Below, piece after piece: positions 1 to 9,342 of a DNA stretch of 64,000 nt. Source of the stretch: JANTGF01 sp033791445. GTDB lineage: Bacteria > Bacteroidota > Bacteroidia > Bacteroidales > VadinHA17. The notes under the pieces are model-generated. The model was not told the origin of the DNA and did not search any database. It saw nothing but the letters and a program-made list of their open reading frames with translations. How positions within the stretch are numbered: the stretch's first letter is position 1; each line of letters opens with the position of its first letter. The position numbers were made by a program, and so were the translations under genes. The stretch lies in the NCBI GenBank assembly GCA_033791445.1, contig JASJGS010000243.1, forward strand, positions 5,210-69,209, in the 5' to 3' direction.

Positions 1-1040
1 GACAATTAATCACCCATACATCAGGACTTCCTCGTGAAGCTGCTTTTCCATACTGGACAGACCGTAATTTTCCCAGCATAGAAGAAATTGCCAGTGCCCT
101 GCCGAAACAGGAAATGATTTATGCCTCAGAAACGGTGTACAAATACTCAAACCTGGGGCTTGCCCTTGCTGGTGAAATTGTATCAGTAGTTTCTGGCATG
201 CCTTATGATGAATATATAAAGGAAAATATATTTGACCCTTTAAAAATGAAAAGTTCCCGTGTTTTTCTTTCGGAAAGGGAAAAAAGTGAAATAGCTACCC
301 CATATACAAAACGATTATCGGATGGCAACCGTGAGGTTATGCCTTTTACAAATTCAAAAGGCCTAACACCGGCGGCCAATATTTCATCAAATGTTGAAGA
401 TCTTTCTCAATATATTTCTCTTCAATTTGGAAATGGCAAAAAAGAAGGTACCCAAATACTAAAAGGAAGTACTTTACAAGAGATGCATCGAGTTCAGTGG
501 TTGCACGATAGCTGGACCAGTGGGCAAGGATTGGGATTTCGGGTTTGGAAACAGGGTGATAATACGGCGGTAGGGCATGGTGGCTGGGTAGCTGGTAACC
601 GTACCCAAATATCATTTATTCCAAAAGAAAAAGTAGGCGTAATTGTAATGACCAATTCTGATGATGGGAGTCCTAATTTTTTTGCTTCAAGGATCCTTTC
701 ACAGTTTACTCCAATTTTAAGTAAGGCTTTTGATGAAGAAAAACCAAGTCCGGAATTTGACCCTTCCTGGAAAAAATTTGTTGGTACTTATATTGATCCT
801 TCGTATTACGAGACAGAAATTTTAATTTATAACAATGCTCTGGTAATGAGCGGATTTAGCTTCCCTCCTGAAGACAATCCTACCAGTGAAATTGTAGTCC
901 TTACTCCAGAGGGGGAAAACACCTTTCGAAGGTCAGGAGAAAACGGGAATGGAGAACTTGTAATTTTTGAGCTAGATGAAAATGACAAAGTTGTAAAGGT
1001 AAAAACAGGCGAGAATTATATTTTTCCTAAAAAACAATAA
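1..1040 (+). CDS. Serine hydrolase, beta-lactamase / penicillin-binding fold (5' end missing)
   Basis: The reading frame is open from the left edge, so the start lies outside the window; the ATG at 114 is internal. The first visible residues read LITHTSGLPREA, a hallmark of the class C beta-lactamase / esterase family (Pfam Beta-lactamase). The second catalytic motif is the YSN in YKYSNLG, and the KTG-equivalent is HGG in VGHGGWVAGN. The SxxK nucleophile motif should lie upstream and cannot be checked. After the hydrolase domain (to about position 735) there is a C-terminal beta-rich extension, as in family members acting on D-amino-acid peptides or esters. Substrate unknown; true beta-lactamase activity is unlikely to be the main role. 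It converges with the lipoprotein gene ending at 1055. Confidence 0.88.
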   Translation, partial: QLITHTSGLPREAAFPYWTDRNFPSIEEIASALPKQEMIYASETVYKYSNLGLALAGEIVSVVSGMPYDEYIKENIFDPLKMKSSRVFLSEREKSEIATPYTKRLSDGNREVMPFTNSKGLTPAANISSNVEDLSQYISLQFGNGKKEGTQILKGSTLQEMHRVQWLHDSWTSGQGLGFRVWKQGDNTAVGHGGWVAGNRTQISFIPKEKVGVIVMTNSDDGSPNFFASRILSQFTPILSKAFDEEKPSPEFDPSWKKFVGTYIDPSYYETEILIYNNALVMSGFSFPPEDNPTSEIVVLTPEGENTFRRSGENGNGELVIFELDENDKVVKVKTGENYIFPKKQ

Positions 1041-1054
1041 GCTCCATTAAAACT

Positions 1055-1570
1055 TTACTTTAGTTTACCCTGTTTTTTAAAGGTTTCCATGAGCATACTA
1101 TTGTCTCGTGGGTCTGGATCAATGGGGAAATCATCAGGGGTACTGGGGTATCCCAGGTTAATTGAAATCTGATTGGTAAGATAAGGCAAGGGGTCAATGG
1201 TTACCGAATGGAAACAGGTTGAACTTGAATATCCGGGCTTAAAAAATCCGGAATAAATTATTTCCCTATCCACCGTCATACAAAATGGGGTACCATCATG
1301 AATAGATTCCAGTTTTGCCATACCATCATCTTTAAGAATCATTTTATGCTCAGCATGCAAATAGGAATGAATATCATCATTGCTGATTAGTTCCGAATCT
1401 TTTAATACTATGGAGGATGTCACAATCTCACAGCGATTGGTTACCAGACTGTATTCCTTCAAAAGGTATATTTCAACAGTTTCTCCAGCCTCAGAACTTT
1501 CTTTGTTACATCCTGAATACAATAAACCCAGGACAATCAATAATAAGAGATTCCTAAAATACTTCCACAT
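1055..1570 (-). CDS. Small secreted lipoprotein, unknown function
   Basis: The predicted start is the ATG at 1568-1570, because the product then begins with a textbook lipoprotein signal: MWKYFRNLLLLIVLG followed by the lipobox LYSGC. A longer frame starting at 1624 would bury that signal and overlap the upstream gene. The mature part (about 150 residues) has no family I recognise; it contains several Cys residues and ends with a Pro/Asp-rich stretch. The start lies one base beyond the stop of the kinase-phospholyase fusion, so it is the last gene of a minus-strand operon 6321-1055. Function unknown; a small envelope protein is all that can be said. Confidence 0.7.
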   Translation of the reverse strand: MWKYFRNLLLLIVLGLLYSGCNKESSEAGETVEIYLLKEYSLVTNRCEIVTSSIVLKDSELISNDDIHSYLHAEHKMILKDDGMAKLESIHDGTPFCMTVDREIIYSGFFKPGYSSSTCFHSVTIDPLPYLTNQISINLGYPSTPDDFPIDPDPRDNSMLMETFKKQGKLK

Positions 1571-1571
1571 T

Positions 1572-3842
1572 TTAACTTCTGGTTTTAAGAATTTGATGTA
1601 ATTTTTCAATAAACTGTTCCACATTTGAACGGTTAAAGCACATTGGTGGCTTAATCTTTAAAATATTTTCATAGGGGCCATCCGTTCCGCTTAAAATAAA
1701 ACTATTCTTCAACTGATTTTTTACAAAGGAGGCCAATTCTGTATTCGCAACCAGATTTTCATCCACAAATTCTATGCCCAAAAACAATCCCAGGCCACGA
1801 ATATCTCCCATGGCTGGAAATTGTTTTTGCAGCGATTCTAATTCCTTTACAAAATATTCTCCTGTATCTCTGGCATGTTCCGATAATTTCTCCTCTTCTA
1901 TCACCTCCAGGACCGCTTTTGCTGCTGCACAGGAAACTGAATTTCCGCCAAATGAACTGAATAACTCTATGCCGTTTGCAAAAGCATCTGCTATTCTTTC
2001 TGTAGTTACAACAGCTGCAACAGGGTGACCATTTCCCATAGGTTTTCCAAGTACTACAATGTCGGGTATAATATCATGCATCTGAAATCCCCAAAAATAT
2101 TCTCCCAGCCTTCCAAAGCCAGTTTGAACCTCATCAATTATGCTTAAGATATTATGTTCCTCAAAATAGGATTTCATTGCTTTCAAATAACCCGGTGCCA
2201 AGGGAACCTGTCCACCACAACCCGAAATAGACTCTCCGATAAAGGCTGAAGGAATTATACCCTTCCCAATTAAATTATCAATTACTCCAGTTGCCTCTTT
2301 CCCATATGAATCAGCATCAGAAAACTTGCCATTGTATAGCTTAGGAAGTGAAAGTTTTGTAACCTTATCTGATAACCCCCTACCCCCTTTTCCATCAAAT
2401 TTATAGGAGCTAACATTTATTCCAGTATTGGTAATTCCATGATATCCCTGATCCAATACAAGCATATGCTCTCTTCCTGTGAAGACATTGGCCATTCGTA
2501 TGGCCAGGTCGGTTGCTTCGCTGCCAGAGTTTACCAGAAATACCTTATTAAGAGTTGGTGGGAAGTATGTAAGTAGTTTCTGGGTGTAATCAACAAATGT
2601 ATCGTAAACATAGCGTGTATTCGTGTTGAGCAGGCGAAGTTGTTTGGAAATTGCCTTCGAAACCGAAGGGTGGCAATGCCCAACATGAGGAATATTGTTG
2701 TAAGCATCAAGATAGGTATTCCCCTCCTGATCGTACATATACTGGAAGCTTGCCCCAGTCATATAGATGGGAGTGTGGTAGCTCAATCTTAACGATTTTC
2801 CCGTATTCCTTTCTCGTGCAGAAACTAATTTCTTTTTTATCTCTTTATAATCTCCAGATTTATAACCTGCTGCTTCTAAAAATTGCTCCTGAACCCAAAC
2901 AGGATTGATAGTTATCCATTTTTCCATAAGGCTCCAGGCCGGTTTCTCGCTAATAAGGATATATTCAGTATCCTCACCTTTTGCTTTCGCTACAGCAGAA
3001 CTACACAAGCTAACACACAACCGAGCCGGAACAAGATAGTAAATCATCTTCAACTCTTTTTCGGTCAATGGATATATCGCCTGATATCCTTCAATGAGTT
3101 TTTTAGCGGCCTGGATTGGCTTTTCCTTTTCAAACATAATATAGCTAAGGGCAATAGCCAATTCATTTACCAGGGGAGAATAGCAAATATCCCCAAAATC
3201 AATTACTCCGTTAATTATTTTACCATCTGTGAGTACATTCTGGATATTTAAGTCGCCATGAATAATGCTGTATCTTAAATCTTGAAGATGGGGCAATACA
3301 AATTGTTCATATTGATCAAAAAAGTATTCAACTAACTTCCTTTTTTCTGGCTCTTGAATATATTTTGCTTTTGACTTATTTAACAGGTTGTGCTGCAAGT
3401 CCCATAATAATTTTCGGCTTTCAATAGCCGAGCTTCTCTTATCCTTTAAGCTGACATTCAGCTCTGCAATAGCTTTCCCAAAATTAAAGAGTAAGGTGTC
3501 AGAATGTCTCACCTCATCCAGAAATTGCCCTTCAATAAAGGGAACAAGCCTTGAAAATGTTTGATCATTGTGTTCATGTATGGCTTTCCCTTTTCTATTT
3601 AAGGATATTGGAAGTTGAAAGGGTAGTTTAGGTGAAATCTCATCAAGTATTTTGTTTTCCGCTTGAATCAATTCAAGCTCTCTAATATCTCGATAGTGTT
3701 TTAAAACAAAAAATTCATTTTCTTCTGTCTGAATTTTATAATTATGAGAAATATAGCCTTCAAGCTTATCTATTCTTACCGGTGCGATATTATATGATTG
3801 CAATAAATGTTCCACAGAAATAGATTGTGTATTCTTTACCAA
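1572..3842 (-). CDS. Fused aminoglycoside-phosphotransferase-like kinase and class III PLP phospholyase/aminotransferase
   Basis: Two enzymes in one chain of 756 residues. The N-terminal half (about 1-330) is an APH/choline-kinase fold: HGDLNIQN is the HxDxxxxN catalytic loop and IDFGD supplies the metal-binding Asp. The C-terminal half (about 345-756) is a class III aminotransferase fold, with NSGSEA for cofactor phosphate binding, DEVQTGFGRLG, and the PLP lysine K600 in LGKPMGNGHP. The last two motifs match the ethanolamine-phosphate / 5-phosphohydroxylysine ammoniophospholyases (AGXT2L1 and AGXT2L2) better than ordinary transaminases. From established work on that family, the natural pairing is a kinase phosphorylating a hydroxy-amine and a lyase eliminating phosphate and ammonia. 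The substrate (hydroxylysine, ethanolamine or another amino alcohol) is not decided by the sequence. It follows the rhamnosidase by 13 bases. Confidence 0.88.
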   Translation of the reverse strand: MVKNTQSISVEHLLQSYNIAPVRIDKLEGYISHNYKIQTEENEFFVLKHYRDIRELELIQAENKILDEISPKLPFQLPISLNRKGKAIHEHNDQTFSRLVPFIEGQFLDEVRHSDTLLFNFGKAIAELNVSLKDKRSSAIESRKLLWDLQHNLLNKSKAKYIQEPEKRKLVEYFFDQYEQFVLPHLQDLRYSIIHGDLNIQNVLTDGKIINGVIDFGDICYSPLVNELAIALSYIMFEKEKPIQAAKKLIEGYQAIYPLTEKELKMIYYLVPARLCVSLCSSAVAKAKGEDTEYILISEKPAWSLMEKWITINPVWVQEQFLEAAGYKSGDYKEIKKKLVSARERNTGKSLRLSYHTPIYMTGASFQYMYDQEGNTYLDAYNNIPHVGHCHPSVSKAISKQLRLLNTNTRYVYDTFVDYTQKLLTYFPPTLNKVFLVNSGSEATDLAIRMANVFTGREHMLVLDQGYHGITNTGINVSSYKFDGKGGRGLSDKVTKLSLPKLYNGKFSDADSYGKEATGVIDNLIGKGIIPSAFIGESISGCGGQVPLAPGYLKAMKSYFEEHNILSIIDEVQTGFGRLGEYFWGFQMHDIIPDIVVLGKPMGNGHPVAAVVTTERIADAFANGIELFSSFGGNSVSCAAAKAVLEVIEEEKLSEHARDTGEYFVKELESLQKQFPAMGDIRGLGLFLGIEFVDENLVANTELASFVKNQLKNSFILSGTDGPYENILKIKPPMCFNRSNVEQFIEKLHQILKTRS

Positions 3843-3855
3843 TTGGTTTATTTAA

Positions 3856-6321
3856 TTATTTTGAGAGAGCAACCGGACTTTCTTCATTAGTAACTATTTT
3901 TGATAGAACAATCGTATATTCTCCGACTCTCAGCTCGAAGCAGCCATCTGCTTCAAGATCTTTTTCTGGTGAATACTCTATCCCGCTAATTTTATCTAAA
4001 ATTTCAATGTTTTGATCCATTCCGGCATGAAGATTCACTATAGCTATGCTTCCTTCAGGAACCAATATCTCAAAAACAATATGTCCGGCTTCCTCTACTT
4101 CCCAGTTGGAAACAATTTTTCCAAAAGGTGAATGGTATGTGCATTTTACATATTCCAGGCCATCGGGAAGAAGAGGTTCGATATAGAACTTTTCGAAGCC
4201 CGGGTTCTCAGGATCGGGTTTTATTCCACCCAACCACTTAAAAAACCATTCTGATACTGAACCGAACATAGGATGATTATTCGAATAGGTATTATCACTT
4301 TCTTTCCAGGTTTCCCACAGAGTGGTTGCCCCCTTATCTATCATAAATCCCCAGCCGGGATATTCAGTGCTATTTACAACATTAAAAACCTCATTGGTTT
4401 TTCTCGCCCTGGAAAGGGTTTCAAGCATATATTTGGTACCAAATATCCCCGTATTGAGATGACCTGTGGGTCCATTTTCCAATGCCATTGATAAAGAATC
4501 AATGGCTGCAAGAATATCATTTTGTGGAATGATATCATTATATAATAAAGTTGAAAAAAGGGTTTGTCGGTTTATCGGGTCCGGTATAGATTTACTCCAA
4601 TACATTTCCGATAATTGACGGGTTAATTTTAAGGCTAACTTTTCAAAGTGCTCCTCAGATTCCTCATCTCCCATAAGAGAAGCAAATTCTATCATAATAA
4701 GTGCACACTGAAGATAATGGTTGGTTCCTGTTAATTCAACCGGAACAGGTTCCATAGACTCATGATCGCTTAAACCTTTCTTTACAATTCCATCAGGGTG
4801 TAAGTTGGCTACCTTATCCATCCATTTTAAATCAGCCTCATATAACTCTTTAACTATCTCCGTATCATTATAGTATAAATAAAGATTATACTGCGTAGTT
4901 AAAAATGCTGATTCCCAACTTATCCCACAATAATTTATTCCAACAAAAGGAGCCGTATCAATAAATATTGAATCATTCATTGCATCAAGCCAATCGTAAA
5001 TAGTTTTACGATAAAAGGATTGCATATCAAAATTATAAATAAAGGACTCAGCTGTTGCATTTAAGTCGCCTCCATACCCAAATTTTTCCCTCGCAGGGCA
5101 ATCAGATTGAACACTTTGTAAGTTTGCAAGAAAGGTTCTAACAGTAGCCTCCTGAATTGAATTCAAAAGCTCAGAGGAACAGGAAAAGCTGCATTTGCTT
5201 TCAACATTTGTATTTAATGCCAAGCCCTCTATATCCGATACTTGAGGTTTCTTGCTTATCCCTGAAATTTCCATATACCGCCAGGTATGAAATGTGAATA
5301 CAGGGCTGTACCATACTTCCTTTTCGTTGCCAAATATATATGTGTCTGTCTGCCATGCAATTTCTGGAGCTCCCGGCCCACCTTTGTCCGCTCTCTTAAT
5401 CTGGCCTGCAACGGTAGTCATAGGATTTAGCTGACCATTGTCGTAGATTCTTTCACCAAATCGAAAAGTTACTATATCCCCAGGATTACCTGATAATTTC
5501 ACCCTGTATAAGCCAGTAAAATTCACTCCCATATCCACCAGAAAAGTGCTATTAGAAAGGCTAGAAATCTTCACTGGTTTCTTAATATCTGTAACTTGAA
5601 TAGCAGGGAAAAAAGCCTTCTGCAACTCTCCACCAGGTCCGGGTAATTCACTCGAATGACCCCATTGCTTATCATTATAACCTATCTTATTCCAGCCACT
5701 TAGTTCTTTTCTTGCATCATATACTTCACCCAGATAGACGTTGTTTCTTTGAATCGGTCCATAAGAATATTTCCAGGTCTTATCCGTCTCAATTGTTTCC
5801 CTCCTTCCATCAGCATATTCAATCTTCAGACTTGCAATAAATTGCGGTTTTCCAACAGGCAGGTGTTCTCTCAAATTCAGATGTCCCCACATCTTCAGGG
5901 GTAGTGGATTGTAAAAACCATTCCCTAAACTTATTCCTATACAATTTCTGCCCGGTATAAGGTCTTCAAGAAGGTCATATTCCGTATAATAAACCCTTTT
6001 CTCAAAATTTGTCCAGGCTGGTTCCAGGAAATTTTTTCCTATTTTTTCTCCATTTAAGGTGGCATTATAATAACCGGCTGAAGTAATAAAAAGCCTGGCC
6101 GATTTAAGCTCTTCTTTAATCTCAAATTCTTTACGAAAAATAGGAGCTGGATTATCTAAATAAAAGAGTGAGTCGGCAGCAGGTAATTGTATTGAATCTC
6201 CAATCCATTTTGCATTCAGTAAATCAATTGATTTAGAATCATTTCCTTTATCCAAAGAATTGTAACTACAGGAGTAGAAGGCTACTAAAATAAGAATTGA
6301 GAATATAATTGTTCTAAACAT
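3856..6321 (-). CDS. Alpha-L-rhamnosidase, GH78 family, lipoprotein
   Basis: An 821-residue secreted glycosidase predicted to remove terminal alpha-L-rhamnose from plant or algal glycans or glycosides. It starts with a lipoprotein signal (MFRTIIFSILILVAF then lipobox YSC), so it is anchored in the envelope. The family pattern is clear: N-terminal carbohydrate-binding beta domains (about 35-370), then the (alpha/alpha)6 barrel with the GH78 signature DCPAREKFGYGGD near residue 405 holding the catalytic acid region, and GATTLWETWKES near residue 690, followed by the C-terminal beta domain. It is the first gene of a minus-strand operon with the kinase-phospholyase fusion and a small lipoprotein. 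No SusC/SusD pair is nearby, so this is not a classical polysaccharide utilisation locus. Confidence 0.93.
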   Translation of the reverse strand: MFRTIIFSILILVAFYSCSYNSLDKGNDSKSIDLLNAKWIGDSIQLPAADSLFYLDNPAPIFRKEFEIKEELKSARLFITSAGYYNATLNGEKIGKNFLEPAWTNFEKRVYYTEYDLLEDLIPGRNCIGISLGNGFYNPLPLKMWGHLNLREHLPVGKPQFIASLKIEYADGRRETIETDKTWKYSYGPIQRNNVYLGEVYDARKELSGWNKIGYNDKQWGHSSELPGPGGELQKAFFPAIQVTDIKKPVKISSLSNSTFLVDMGVNFTGLYRVKLSGNPGDIVTFRFGERIYDNGQLNPMTTVAGQIKRADKGGPGAPEIAWQTDTYIFGNEKEVWYSPVFTFHTWRYMEISGISKKPQVSDIEGLALNTNVESKCSFSCSSELLNSIQEATVRTFLANLQSVQSDCPAREKFGYGGDLNATAESFIYNFDMQSFYRKTIYDWLDAMNDSIFIDTAPFVGINYCGISWESAFLTTQYNLYLYYNDTEIVKELYEADLKWMDKVANLHPDGIVKKGLSDHESMEPVPVELTGTNHYLQCALIMIEFASLMGDEESEEHFEKLALKLTRQLSEMYWSKSIPDPINRQTLFSTLLYNDIIPQNDILAAIDSLSMALENGPTGHLNTGIFGTKYMLETLSRARKTNEVFNVVNSTEYPGWGFMIDKGATTLWETWKESDNTYSNNHPMFGSVSEWFFKWLGGIKPDPENPGFEKFYIEPLLPDGLEYVKCTYHSPFGKIVSNWEVEEAGHIVFEILVPEGSIAIVNLHAGMDQNIEILDKISGIEYSPEKDLEADGCFELRVGEYTIVLSKIVTNEESPVALSK

Positions 6322-6503
6322 CTGGATGGGTTTAACTATTAAGGATTTTGCTTATATCTCAAAGATAAGAAATATTGAAGATTGGGATTCCTTATTAATT
6401 TCAAAATAATTAGATTTGAATGATTTTAGCACATTTAGATCAACACTAAATTTCTACTCTGTGCCTTTAGATCTTTAAAATTAATCATTTATAAACTAAA
6501 ATT

Positions 6504-8129
6504 ATGCGTATAGTATCTCTCTTTTTCATTGGATTTGTATTTTTTATTACGAGTTGCTCTATTGATTCAACCCAGGCAGGTAAAGATTATGATGTGGTGG
6601 TTTATGGAGGAACCTCTGCCGGCGTCTCGGCAGCTATTCAGGCGAAACGAATGGGAAAGACGGTTGTTCTGGTTTGTCCTGATAAGCATCTGGGGGGAAT
6701 GACTTCTGGTGGATTGGGATGGACTGATTTTGGTAGGAAAGAAACAGTTGGTGGATTTGCGCTTGAGTTCTATCAGGAACTTAAAAAACATTATGATAAT
6801 CCTGATGCCTGGCTGTATCAAAAAGCATCAGAGTATTCACGATATAGAAAAGATGATAAGGCTATGTGGGTATTTGAACCCCATGTAGCTGAACAAGCAT
6901 TTGAAAAGCTAATTGCAGATGCTGGAGTTCCCGTATTTCGAAATCAATGGCTTGACCGCGAGGCAGGTGTAAAAAAGGATGCAAACCAGATAATATCGAT
7001 TACCATGCTAAGTGGAGAAACTTACAAAGGCCGTATCTTTATTGATGCCAGCTATGAAGGAGATTTAATGGCAGCAGCGGGAATTAGCTATACAACTGGG
7101 CGTGAGTCCAATGAAGTATACAATGAAACCTTAAACGGAGTTCAAAAAGAACGTGCTATTTCTCATCAATTTGATTTCCCGGTTAGTCCATATGTTATTC
7201 CTGATGATCCAACAAGCGGCCTGGTTCCCCTTGTACATGATGGAAATCCGGGAGAAGATGGAGAAGGTGATCATCGAATACAGGCTTATAATTTCCGAAT
7301 GTGCCTGACAACAGCTCCCGAAAATAGCATTCCTTTTCCAAAACCAGAAAATTACGATGCGACTCAATATGAGCTACTGGCTCGCTATTTTGCAAAGGGA
7401 TGGCGCAATGTGTTTAATAAATTCGATCCTGCACCCAATTGGAAAACCGATGTTAATAATCATGGTGGATTTTCAACAGATAATATTGGTAAAAATTATA
7501 ATTATCCTGAAGGCTCCTATGAGGAGCGACAAAAGATTATTAAGCAACACGAAGACTATCAAAAAGGATTTTTATGGTTCCTGGCAAATGATTCACATGT
7601 TCCGGAAGAAATTCAAACGGAAATCAACAAATGGGGTTTATCCAAAGATGAATTTGTTGATAACGGCAACTGGCCACATCAAATTTACGTTCGTGAAGCA
7701 CGACGTATGATTGGTGATTTTGTAATGACCGAATTGCATCTACGTGGACTAAAACCTACGACAAAATCAATTGGGATGGGTTCATACAATATGGATTCAC
7801 ACAATGTACAACGATATGTAGATGAAGATGGTAATGTTCGAAACGAAGGCGATATACAAATTAACCCCGGAGGCCCCTACCAGATAAGTTATAGCAGTAT
7901 TATACCAAAAGCTGAAGAAAGCACCAATTTGCTTGTCCCGGTTTGCCTGTCTTCTTCGCACATAGCCTATGGCTCCATTAGAATGGAACCTGTTTTTATG
8001 GTGTTGGGTCAGTCGGCCGCAACAGCTGCTTCCCTGGCCATTGATGCTGGAATTGGGGTGCAGGATGTGGATTACACTGCATTAAAAGAAGTTCTCATTC
8101 GGGATAAACAGGTCCTGGATTTGGAATGA
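6504..8129 (+). CDS. Secreted FAD-dependent oxidoreductase (FAD_oxidored family)
   Basis: A 541-residue flavoprotein. It opens with a lipoprotein signal (MRIVSLFFIGFVFFITSC, lipobox ITSC), unusual for a flavoenzyme and placing it in the envelope. The dinucleotide-binding fold follows at once: YDVVVYGGTSAGVSAAIQA is a variant GxGxxG with the first glycines as YGGTSAG, ending in VVLV and preceding GGMTSGGLG. The rest matches the FAD_oxidored family (PF12831) found beside glycoside hydrolases in Bacteroidota and Planctomycetes. Substrate unknown; oxidation of a sugar or sugar acid is inferred only from the flanking GH78 and GH2 genes. It is divergent from the rhamnosidase, with 182 bases of shared upstream DNA. 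Confidence 0.88.
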   Translation: MRIVSLFFIGFVFFITSCSIDSTQAGKDYDVVVYGGTSAGVSAAIQAKRMGKTVVLVCPDKHLGGMTSGGLGWTDFGRKETVGGFALEFYQELKKHYDNPDAWLYQKASEYSRYRKDDKAMWVFEPHVAEQAFEKLIADAGVPVFRNQWLDREAGVKKDANQIISITMLSGETYKGRIFIDASYEGDLMAAAGISYTTGRESNEVYNETLNGVQKERAISHQFDFPVSPYVIPDDPTSGLVPLVHDGNPGEDGEGDHRIQAYNFRMCLTTAPENSIPFPKPENYDATQYELLARYFAKGWRNVFNKFDPAPNWKTDVNNHGGFSTDNIGKNYNYPEGSYEERQKIIKQHEDYQKGFLWFLANDSHVPEEIQTEINKWGLSKDEFVDNGNWPHQIYVREARRMIGDFVMTELHLRGLKPTTKSIGMGSYNMDSHNVQRYVDEDGNVRNEGDIQINPGGPYQISYSSIIPKAEESTNLLVPVCLSSSHIAYGSIRMEPVFMVLGQSAATAASLAIDAGIGVQDVDYTALKEVLIRDKQVLDLE

Positions 8130-8222
8130 TCTATTTTGAAAGCGGATAATCACTTCATGAATTTCAGTATCTTGCAATAGAGATACACTGTATTTGTTTT
8201 ATATAATATAACAACTTGAATA

Positions 8223-8684
8223 ATGCAACCAACTGATGCCTTTGCAGCTATAAGTACTTCAGATAAAATTGCCTCCTCCCTCTATAAGTGGATTACAGGC
8301 AACAGGGGATTTAAAAGAACTGTGGCTCTTGAGTTAAAAGAAAATATTGAACTCATTCGTTTATATAAAAAAAGTGGGGCTGATCCGAAAGAAATTATAC
8401 CAAGGCTAAATGATGATGCTTTCAGGAAAGCACTAGCATCAGGATTTAACTTTAATGCATTAAAACGATCTAAGATCAGCAGTACAAGCACCAAGAATTT
8501 GCCACAATTAAGAAAATATCACGGATGGACTACACAAAAAGTATTTGAAAATGTCTACCTGAAGGTGAGCACCCTAAAACATGCTGCTGAGTTAAAAGCT
8601 ACTCGTAAACCCATTCGTTTAGGTGTGCGTTTACAAAACCTATTTAAAATGATGGTCATGCTGGCTACCCATATTGGCAGTTAG
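8223..8684 (+). CDS. Conserved-looking small protein, unknown function
   Basis: A 153-residue basic, mostly helical, soluble protein without signal peptide or membrane segment. I do not recognise a family. It has a Lys/Arg-rich second half and no Cys. The ATG is 93 bases after the FAD oxidoreductase stop. In the gap a short inverted repeat (GTATCT and AGATAC around 8170-8190) precedes an AT-rich stretch that could hold its promoter. Codon use resembles the neighbours, so it is probably a real gene. Nothing further can be inferred. Confidence 0.6.
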   Translation: MQPTDAFAAISTSDKIASSLYKWITGNRGFKRTVALELKENIELIRLYKKSGADPKEIIPRLNDDAFRKALASGFNFNALKRSKISSTSTKNLPQLRKYHGWTTQKVFENVYLKVSTLKHAAELKATRKPIRLGVRLQNLFKMMVMLATHIGS

Positions 8685-8723
8685 ATACAAGCAGACAGAA
8701 CAATACCTAAGTTATATTAGGAA

Positions 8724-9299
8724 ATGGAACAGATTTATATTGAAGATAAAACTTTTGACAATATTGACTTTAAAGAAAATCCTTTGAAAAAAGGAGAATA
8801 TGAAAACTGCGACTTCATTAATTGTGACTTTTCCAATTCAGACCTTTCTGATATTAGGTTTTCAGATTGCCATTTTGTTGATTGCAATTTAAGTTTAACT
8901 AAACTTATAGGAACAGTACTGCAGGATATAAAATTCAAAGAATGTAAAATGTTGGGACTACATTTTGATGATTGCCATGAGTTTGGACTTTCATTTAGTT
9001 TTGAGAGCTGCTCACTTAACCATTCTTCATTTTATAAAACTAAAATCAAAAAAACGACCTTCAAGAATTCACAATTACAAGAAGTCGATTTTACAGAATG
9101 TGTATTGAATAATTCAGTATTTGATAATTGTGACCTGACTGAGGCAACTTTTTATAACACAAACATTGAGAAAACCGATTTTAGAACTTCAGAAAATTAT
9201 TCCATTGACCCTGAAAATAATAGAATAAAAAAGGCTAAATTTTCTTTCCCTGATGTTACAGGACTTCTAGACAAATATGATATTGAAATTGAATCCTAA
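8724..9299 (+). CDS. Pentapeptide repeat protein
   Basis: A 191-residue protein made largely of A(D/N)LxX-type pentapeptides, for example the runs around NCDFINCDFSNSDLSDI and DCHFVDCNLS near the N-terminus and NSVFDNCDLTEATFYNT near the C-terminus. Such repeats fold into a right-handed quadrilateral beta helix. Length and layout, with a break around residues 80-95, resemble the Qnr/McbG group, which mimics DNA and protects gyrase, but the family is functionally diverse and I cannot assign that role. The high number of Cys in repeat positions is notable. It has no signal peptide, so it is cytoplasmic. It stands between two carbohydrate enzymes and is convergent with the GH2 gene. Confidence 0.85.
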   Translation: MEQIYIEDKTFDNIDFKENPLKKGEYENCDFINCDFSNSDLSDIRFSDCHFVDCNLSLTKLIGTVLQDIKFKECKMLGLHFDDCHEFGLSFSFESCSLNHSSFYKTKIKKTTFKNSQLQEVDFTECVLNNSVFDNCDLTEATFYNTNIEKTDFRTSENYSIDPENNRIKKAKFSFPDVTGLLDKYDIEIES

Positions 9300-9342
9300 A
9301 ATTTTTATGTAATCCCAATAACACTGGAAAATATCCACTGAA

